Shown here: positions 21,074 through 24,712 of the stretch, piece after piece
Numbering within the stretch: position 1 is the first letter of the stretch
Layout of the letters: each line of letters opens with the position of its first letter
IMG/VR virus record: IMGVR_UViG_3300031772_000269
Location: 1 to 24,712 of that record
Origin: a virus
Direction: 5' to 3' (one strand)
Length of the DNA stretch: 24,712 bases
The notes under the pieces: generated by a model
Databases searched by the model: none
The model's input: the letters and a program-made list of their open reading frames with translations, nothing else
What the model was told of the DNA's origin: nothing
Position numbers and translations under genes: made by a program

Positions 21074-21337
21074 ATGGCAAAGAAAAAAACAGAAATACCA
21101 AAAGAAATACAAGTTTATACAGAAGGATGTGATTTCTGTATGCAATTTGATTATGATGAACCACATGTAGTAGGTGCAAGCCCTGACGGAGAGGGTGGAT
21201 TGGAAATAGTATTAAAAGCTTACCAAGATGCTGGGATTACTTTTGTATGTCCTAATACAGGTAAAAAACTTAGATTATTCTCACGACCATTATCAGATGC
21301 TGGTAAAAAAATATTAGAAGACCAACCAAAAGTTTAA
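21074..21337 (+). CDS. Hypothetical Cys-containing protein (87 aa)
   Basis: An 87-residue protein beginning MAKKKTEIPKEIQVYTEGCD. It has CDFC (about 19-22) and a later FVCPNTGKKLRLF (about 57-69), together a possible partial zinc site with three Cys. The middle holds the acidic strand-turn PHVVGASPDGEGGLEIVLKA. No known family is recognised. It is 3 bases after its upstream neighbour and 3 bases before a small membrane-peptide gene. Confidence 0.62.
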   Translation: MAKKKTEIPKEIQVYTEGCDFCMQFDYDEPHVVGASPDGEGGLEIVLKAYQDAGITFVCPNTGKKLRLFSRPLSDAGKKILEDQPKV

Positions 21338-21340
21338 TTT

Positions 21341-21442
21341 ATGATATATATAGTAATACTTATACTGCTAATAATAATATTTTGGTTGGCATATGAAATA
21401 AAAAATGCACCATTTGAAAATAAAGATAAAACCCCCAAGTAA
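21341..21442 (+). CDS. Small single-span membrane peptide (33 aa)
   Basis: ATG at 21341 to TAA at 21440-21442 encodes 33 residues: MIYIVILILLIIIFWLAYEI followed by a hydrophilic, charged end. The first 18 residues are almost entirely Ile/Leu/Val/Phe/Trp, a clear transmembrane helix, with a charged tail expected in the cytoplasm or periplasm. It starts 3 bases after the previous stop, so it is in the operon. Its stop overlaps the hairpin at 21431-21454. Small membrane peptides in phages can be holin-like, superinfection-exclusion or host-membrane modulators; the early-type position argues against a holin. Function is not determined. Confidence 0.6.
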   Translation: MIYIVILILLIIIFWLAYEIKNAPFENKDKTPK

Positions 21443-21454
21443 AAACTTAGGGGT
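21427..21454 (-). terminator. Terminator for the right-hand leftward block
   Basis: ACCCCTAAGT (21454-21445) pairs with ACTTGGGGGT (21440-21431) on the minus strand with one mismatch and a 4-base T loop, followed by TTTATCTTTATTTTC. It stops the leftward transcript 30 bases after the stop of the metallopeptidase gene. For the rightward transcript the same hairpin is followed by a poor T-run, so it may terminate only partly. Confidence 0.72.
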
Positions 21455-21484
21455 TACACTTCTAAAACTATATGAAAAACAAAC

Positions 21485-22648
21485 CTATGAAAGGTAATTA
21501 GTATCTTTTACCATTCCTGATGGTAAAGCATTTTCGTAAGCAACTCTGTTATTTAAATTAATAATAGATTTGTCATCAAAGTTTTTTCTCATTCTTTTTA
21601 TATGTTCATCTTGATTTACTTTTTTATCTTGCAATGCTTTTTGCCATAATTCTGGTGTTATATTATCACCATAATTTTGGGTGTAACCATTCTTTTTAAG
21701 TACAAATCTTACAGCATCTAAATCAGCTTTATTTTCATCTGCACCATAATCATGTGAATCATATGCGCCATTCATTACATCTAATAAACTATTTGCAAAT
21801 GACTTTCTAGGTATTCCATTAGCAAATCCAGTAGTTGGGCTATAATCATGTATATTTTTAAAAAAATCCTCTTTATATGCCGGACTATTTACTAGATCAA
21901 AAGCAAAATTTGGATTTTTTTTCATTGATTTAACAATGTTTAAAATAGTTGTAGGATTTTTAGTTCCAGAAGCAATTGCTGTAGATGGTTGTTCTAAAAC
22001 AGAAGTAGATGGATATAAACTAACATTAGTCCCTGCTGGCCAATTAGTAATTGGATATTTTTCTTCATTTGGTTTATTATAATACCAATCATTAATTGAT
22101 CTTCCTTTATGCCATTTATCAAATAAAAATCCTTTTTTAGGAAGTTCATTAGATTGTTTGTTTTGTAAATCAATAAAATATTTTTCAGCAGGTGACATAT
22201 ACATTGAACCGCCTGTACCTATAACTTTTGCTAATTCTTTTTTTGAATCATCAATGCTTCTATAACCACTATGACTAGGATAATAAGTTGACAAACCCAA
22301 TGTACTTGAATCAACTCCAGAAGTTAAATGCCCTAATTCATGAGCAAAAACACTGTCTGAATTTGATTTTGTGTTATCAAAAGCCAAATATGGTCTATTT
22401 GTTTTAGGATCTACGCTTGCACTTCCTCCCCCAGTCCAATCCATTCCAGTACCTTGATATGGTCTAAGTTCTGTATTTCTTAATACATTTACTCTATCCT
22501 GTATTAATTTCATAACCGTATCTTCTGGTTCTCCCATTTCTAAAAGCCTTTTTTTATAAATAGGGCTTAATATATAATTAATCTTCTCTTCTATTTGAGG
22601 ATGAAGTTTTTTTACAGGGCCTGAACCTTTCATTGAGCTTAATGCCAT
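21485..22648 (-). CDS. Zinc metallopeptidase-like protein (HELGH)
   Basis: A 387-residue protein with SVFAHELGHLTSG (about 99-111). HELGH (103-107) is the HExxH zinc motif, with a Gly before the second His as in many active metallopeptidases. A candidate third ligand is E305 in GADENKADLDA, as in gluzincin-like enzymes where E-x-x-x-D follows. The N-terminal 90 residues are charged and helical (LLEMGEPEDTVMKLIQDRVN), and the part after the active site is Ser/Asn/Tyr-rich without a membrane segment or signal peptide. It could be a virion-associated peptidase that cleaves structural or host proteins, or an inactive structural relative. It is the last gene of the right-hand leftward block, 6 bases after the DUF5856-like gene, and is followed by a terminator. 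Zinc binding is likely; substrate is unknown. Confidence 0.68.
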   Translation of the reverse strand: MALSSMKGSGPVKKLHPQIEEKINYILSPIYKKRLLEMGEPEDTVMKLIQDRVNVLRNTELRPYQGTGMDWTGGGSASVDPKTNRPYLAFDNTKSNSDSVFAHELGHLTSGVDSSTLGLSTYYPSHSGYRSIDDSKKELAKVIGTGGSMYMSPAEKYFIDLQNKQSNELPKKGFLFDKWHKGRSINDWYYNKPNEEKYPITNWPAGTNVSLYPSTSVLEQPSTAIASGTKNPTTILNIVKSMKKNPNFAFDLVNSPAYKEDFFKNIHDYSPTTGFANGIPRKSFANSLLDVMNGAYDSHDYGADENKADLDAVRFVLKKNGYTQNYGDNITPELWQKALQDKKVNQDEHIKRMRKNFDDKSIINLNNRVAYENALPSGMVKDTNYLS

Positions 22649-22654
22649 GACATA

Positions 22655-23026
22655 CTATTTTAAACTAAGTAAGTAAAGTGTTTCTGCAACTAATTGAGAT
22701 ATTTCATCTACTTGATTTTGAATCCAGCTTTCTTGGTAAATATCTTGTCTTTCTTTTTGAATTGCATTATAGCAAGACTTAAAATATTTAACAACTTGCT
22801 CATGATTTTTATAATCTACTGGACTATCTAATTGATAATGTTTAGGTCTTTCGTAAATTCCACTTACGCTTTCTACTAATCCATCAGTTAAACCAACGAT
22901 TGCATCATAAAATTTACCTAATGCTTTATGTTCTGCATAAGACTCGGTTTGATGGTGCCATACTACAGATTGATCAAAAGCATCTTTAAGATAAGATACA
23001 AAATATGAAAATTTTTCTTCAGCCAT
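22655..23026 (-). CDS. Ferritin-like (Dps-type, DUF5856-like) protein
   Basis: A 123-residue, all-helical protein. The segment VVWHHQTESYAEHKALGKFY (about 21-40) followed by DAIVGLTDGLVESVSG (about 41-56) matches the first two helices of Dps/ferritin-like proteins: 'W.H..t.sy..H.al...y..i....D.l.E...G', with His24/25, His33, Asp48 and Glu52 as possible metal ligands. The rest (VKYFKSCYNAIQKERQDIYQ, and SQLVAETLYLLSLK) forms two more helices, as in a four-helix bundle. Phages and T4-like viruses carry related DUF5856 proteins of unknown role. It lies between the 94-aa basic gene (20 bases) and the metallopeptidase (6 bases). Iron binding, DNA protection or virion cargo are all possible. Confidence 0.65.
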   Translation of the reverse strand: MAEEKFSYFVSYLKDAFDQSVVWHHQTESYAEHKALGKFYDAIVGLTDGLVESVSGIYERPKHYQLDSPVDYKNHEQVVKYFKSCYNAIQKERQDIYQESWIQNQVDEISQLVAETLYLLSLK

Positions 23027-23046
23027 AATATTTTATTTGTGCTAAA

Positions 23047-23331
23047 TTACGATTTTTTATGTGCATTGGCAAATTTTCTAGCGGCTTCCACACTACCAAA
23101 TCCCCACGCTTTGAGGGCTAACGCTTTGCGTGTAGGCTCTCCGTTTGGTTTTTTCATAGCCCCAAGCATACCAGAAAATCTAGCTGCAAATGAAACTCTA
23201 CGAGGATTAACGCCAGATTTAACAGGTGATTTTAGATGACCACCAGTTTCTGCATTATATGATGCTCTACCTTTGGCATTTAAGCCACCTTCAGGATTTT
23301 TTCCTTCTTTACGTTGCCAAGCTCCAGGCAT
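23047..23331 (-). CDS. Basic DUF6321-like phage protein (94 aa)
   Basis: A 94-residue protein: MPGAWQRKEGKNPEGGLNAK at the start, then GVNPRRVSFAARFSGMLGAM and KKPNGEPTRKALALKAWGFG. It is strongly basic (about one quarter Lys/Arg), Gly-rich, and has the 'MPGAWqRkeGKNpeGGLNakGRaSyn' opening I remember for a DUF6321-type family widespread in phages. No enzyme motif is visible. It starts 3 bases after the 51-aa gene's stop. The base composition is visibly more GC-rich than the genes on either side, consistent with constrained Gly/Arg/Ala-rich sequence. Function unknown; DNA or virion association is suggested by charge. Confidence 0.7.
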   Translation of the reverse strand: MPGAWQRKEGKNPEGGLNAKGRASYNAETGGHLKSPVKSGVNPRRVSFAARFSGMLGAMKKPNGEPTRKALALKAWGFGSVEAARKFANAHKKS

Positions 23332-23334
23332 AAC

Positions 23335-23490
23335 TTATTTTTTTTCTTGTGCTTTAATTTTTTTTTCTTGTTTAAGCATTTCTGGTGTAGGCTTTTTACC
23401 TGAACCAGCAGCCGCACGAATGTTGTCCCAAAGACCACGAGGAGAAGATGAGCCATCAGCCCTTTTCATCATTTTTAATTTACTTTTCAT
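23335..23490 (-). CDS. Small basic protein with the MKxKLKMMKRA leader (51 aa)
   Basis: ATG at 23488-23490 to TAA at 23335-23337 encodes 51 residues: MKSKLKMMKRADGSSSPRGL, then WDNIRAAAGSGKKPTPEMLK and a Lys/Gln/Glu end. The first 11 residues are identical, except for Ser/Gly at position 3, to those of the gene directly before it, and the DNA is 25/26 identical. The WDNIR.aaGSGKKPT.eML segment is, as I recall, common in small proteins of Bacteroidota phages. It overlaps the previous gene by ATGA and precedes the 94-aa gene by 3 bases. Mostly disordered, basic; possibly packaged with DNA. Function unknown. Confidence 0.68.
   Translation of the reverse strand: MKSKLKMMKRADGSSSPRGLWDNIRAAAGSGKKPTPEMLKQEKKIKAQEKK
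23465..23490 (-). repeat. 26-bp repeat encoding a shared leader, copy 1
   Basis: The first 26 bases of the 51-aa gene match the first 26 bases of the 150-aa gene (23914-23939) at 25 positions; the one difference changes the third codon (AGT/GGT). The encoded residues are MK(S/G)KLKMMK, and the similarity continues to R-A. Confidence 0.85.
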
Positions 23491-23939
23491 TTTATAAGTT
23501 TAAGGTTTTTTAATTTTTCTATGATTTTATTAGCTTCTTCTTCTGCAAATCCTATTGCTTCCTCTTCTTTATCCTTTATATCCCAATTGTTTAGCAAAAT
23601 ACCCATGTGCATTGTTTCGTGCATTATTGCTGTCTTTTGTTCTTCAGCTTTATATCTTTTAAAAGTACCCATGTTTAAAAAAATAAACGGTTTATAAGGA
23701 CTTTTGGCTGTAAGTTTTTTATCTGCTGGATTATAATTCGTAAGCCCATAAATATACACCCCATTTCCCTTGGTTTTATCTACCTCCTCTGCTTGAGCAT
23801 CCTTTAGATTTAACCCATGCATTTGTTTTACATCATAAAATTTAAAAATATCTGTAGCATCTTTACCAACAACCAATATGTATTTACCCATATCAAAATT
23901 GGTAACTGCTCGCTTCATCATTTTTAATTTACCTTTCAT
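23487..23939 (-). CDS. Second metallopeptidase-like protein (HETMH) with shared leader
   Basis: A 150-residue protein. It starts with MKGKLKMMKRA, nearly the same as the next gene's start, then a beta-rich part (GKYILVVGKDATDIFKFYDV, about 18-37) and PYKPFIFLNMGTFKRYKAEE (about 81-100). The segment KTAIMHETMHMGILLNNWDI (102-121) contains HETMH (107-111), the HExxH zinc motif. A helix with E125-E127 and EEEAIGFAEEEANKII follows, in which a Glu could be the third ligand, as in gluzincins. It is much shorter than the other metallopeptidase in this block and not obviously its paralogue. It overlaps the following gene by ATGA. A minimal secreted or virion peptidase, or an inactive zinc-binding protein, are possible. 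No signal peptide is seen. Confidence 0.68.
   Translation of the reverse strand: MKGKLKMMKRAVTNFDMGKYILVVGKDATDIFKFYDVKQMHGLNLKDAQAEEVDKTKGNGVYIYGLTNYNPADKKLTAKSPYKPFIFLNMGTFKRYKAEEQKTAIMHETMHMGILLNNWDIKDKEEEAIGFAEEEANKIIEKLKNLKLIK
23914..23939 (-). repeat. 26-bp repeat encoding a shared leader, copy 2
   Basis: First 26 bases of the 150-aa gene; 25/26 identical to 23465-23490 in the same direction. The copies are 449 bases apart. Confidence 0.85.
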
Positions 23940-23955
23940 ACCGCTAAGATACGAA

Positions 23956-24291
23956 TTATTTCCAATTCTCTGCCTTCCAAATAGTCAAGTCTATCCCTTT
24001 TAAGCCCTCTGGAGGCGTTTTCATATTTTCACGAGGTATTGCTACTATTCTTGGATAATCTGCCATTATTGAGCTATCTATGTCGTAAGGAGGCATATTT
24101 TTAAATGGTGCTCCTCTTTTCGTTTTAATTTTATCTAATTCTGCTATTATTTTATCAGATTGGCTGTGTGCCAAATAAAAATCAATAAGATAATCTAAAA
24201 CAGATTGCGTAGATGTCAAATTCTGCTCTTTTTGAATTATTTCCAACTTATATAAGTCAAATCTGACTCCTATTGGTTTACTTTTTGCCAT
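23956..24291 (-). CDS. Ribbon-helix-helix-like protein (111 aa)
   Basis: Start taken at ATG 24289-24291 (MAKSKPIGVRFDLYKLEIIQ); an ATG four codons earlier is possible but lies deeper in the upstream gene. The N-terminal 45 residues fit a ribbon-helix-helix: strand KPIGVRFD, helix LYKLEIIQKEQNL, then TSTQSVLDYLIDFYLAH. This is the pattern of small dimeric DNA-binding repressors (Arc/MetJ/CopG). The C-terminal 60 residues (KTKRGAPFKNMPPYDIDSSI, then a Pro/Glu-rich part ending DLTIWKAENWK) are unrecognised. It overlaps the methyltransferase end by 14 bases, so it is translated after it. It may regulate the methyltransferase or the block. Confidence 0.65.
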   Translation of the reverse strand: MAKSKPIGVRFDLYKLEIIQKEQNLTSTQSVLDYLIDFYLAHSQSDKIIAELDKIKTKRGAPFKNMPPYDIDSSIMADYPRIVAIPRENMKTPPEGLKGIDLTIWKAENWK

Positions 24292-24712
24292 TTTCAAATT
24301 CATTTATTATTTTAAAAATTTCATATGCTACTTGTGGAACTATTGCGTTCCCATATGCTTTTATTGATTCTGTTCTCCATTTAGAAAAGGTAATTCTGTC
24401 CAATTTTTCGGAAATCCCATCATTTCCGCAACAAATCGGGTACTCAATTGAATATTTTTTCCATTCTCTTTTTTCGGAATCATGCTTGAAATTTGAGTTG
24501 CTAAATTTGGCATTGTTGTTCCATTTGGGTATTTCTCCATTCTTTCCTTGAATTTTTTCAAATCCTGAACTTGTTCTCTTGTTGTTGGAGTGAGCAATAA
24601 ACCAGATTCTATCCCTTCTGTGCGGTGCATTGACACTTGCAGCAGGAATAATAAACGGTTGGACTTCATAACCTTGCCCTTCCAAGTCAGCACACACCTC
24701 ATTGAATACCAC
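24278..24712 (-). CDS. dcm: DNA cytosine-C5 methyltransferase, C-terminal part (runs off right edge)
   Basis: The last 144 residues of a C5 cytosine methyltransferase. QPFIIPAASVNAPHRRDRIW (about 18-37) is motif VIII (Q-R-R-x-R in the family; here APHRRDRIWFIA). ESIKAYGNAIVPQVAYEIFK (about 113-132) is motif X (GNAVxP). The insertion between, rich in Asn, Lys and Ser, is the variable target-recognition region. The N-terminal motifs (SAM-binding FxGxG, PCQ catalytic loop) lie beyond the window, so activity cannot be judged. It methylates cytosine in a specific DNA sequence, probably to protect phage DNA from host restriction. The final residues overlap the ribbon-helix-helix gene. No cognate restriction gene is seen in the window. 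Confidence 0.88.
   Translation of the reverse strand: MVFNEVCADLEGQGYEVQPFIIPAASVNAPHRRDRIWFIAHSNNKRTSSGFEKIQGKNGEIPKWNNNAKFSNSNFKHDSEKREWKKYSIEYPICCGNDGISEKLDRITFSKWRTESIKAYGNAIVPQVAYEIFKIINEFENGKK

Noticed and set aside
23039-23239. 66-aa open frame on the plus strand
   Set aside because: Antisense to the DUF6321-like gene, with no start context or neighbours on the plus strand.
24361-24702. 113-aa open frame on the minus strand in a second frame
   Set aside because: It is a shadow of the methyltransferase, whose motifs VIII and X are clear in the other frame.
1-24712. tRNA genes, insertion sequences, integrase, attachment sites
   Set aside because: No cloverleaf-like segment, transposase or recombinase motif, or terminal repeat pair was recognised by eye; a tRNA scan would settle the first point.

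Overview
The window is a piece of a tailed double-stranded DNA phage (Caudoviricetes) or prophage of a Bacteroidota host. It is AT-rich and very tightly packed, with many genes joined by TAATG or ATGA overlaps. Shine-Dalgarno sites are largely absent, and several gene groups are preceded by the Bacteroidota -7 element TAnnTTTG, in the best cases with a TTG or TTTG about 19 bases upstream. The order large terminase, portal, scaffold, major capsid protein, ring-like connector proteins and a large tail protein, together with the look of the connector proteins, points to a podovirus-type virion of crassvirus-like organisation. That lineage call is inference from memory of the families; no search was run.

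Layout. (1) 1-13330, minus strand, late block read right to left: a 221-aa protein, a coiled-coil protein that may be the small terminase, TerL, portal (TTG start), two small proteins ending in Thr-Ala-Pro tails, scaffold, major capsid protein, a 297-aa virion-associated candidate, two connector proteins, a GroES-type co-chaperonin, a third connector protein and the start of a large tail protein that runs off the left edge. Internal promoters (10189, 3274) and hairpins (4269-4299, 3298-3327) divide this block into steps. (2) 13454-13699, plus strand: one 81-aa gene with its own promoter and a strong terminator. (3) 13711-17665, minus strand: the replication block, with a Cro-like regulator, a DUF4373/DnaD-like protein, a primase-like/helicase fusion, SSB, a winged-helix protein and small basic proteins. 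(4) 17690-17776: two divergent promoters between the regulator and the rightward genes, a compact switch region. (5) 17791-21442, plus strand: small early genes, NinG, a 560-base non-coding region, a lambda-exonuclease/YqaJ-type nuclease and accessory small proteins. (6) 21485-24712, minus strand: a cytosine-C5 methyltransferase (cut by the right edge), a ribbon-helix-helix-like protein, two separate HExxH metallopeptidase candidates, a ferritin-like DUF5856-type protein and small basic proteins.

How it works together: the early rightward genes supply recombination functions and the leftward replication block supplies helicase, SSB and regulators. The late block packages DNA and builds the head and neck, helped by a phage-encoded GroES that would have to work with the host GroEL. 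The right-hand block looks like DNA protection plus possible virion cargo or maturation factors.

The features most worth a second look are: the GroES gene inside the neck operon and a possible second GroES-like fold before TerL; the non-coding region 18896-19402, with dense inverted repeats, repeated GTAAAG/CTTTAC motifs and a predicted antisense small RNA of about 60 nt; the pair of overlapping genes sharing an identical N-terminal leader, one of them a metallopeptidase; and the single rightward 81-aa gene. No tRNA, CRISPR array, insertion sequence, integrase or DNA polymerase was seen in the window.
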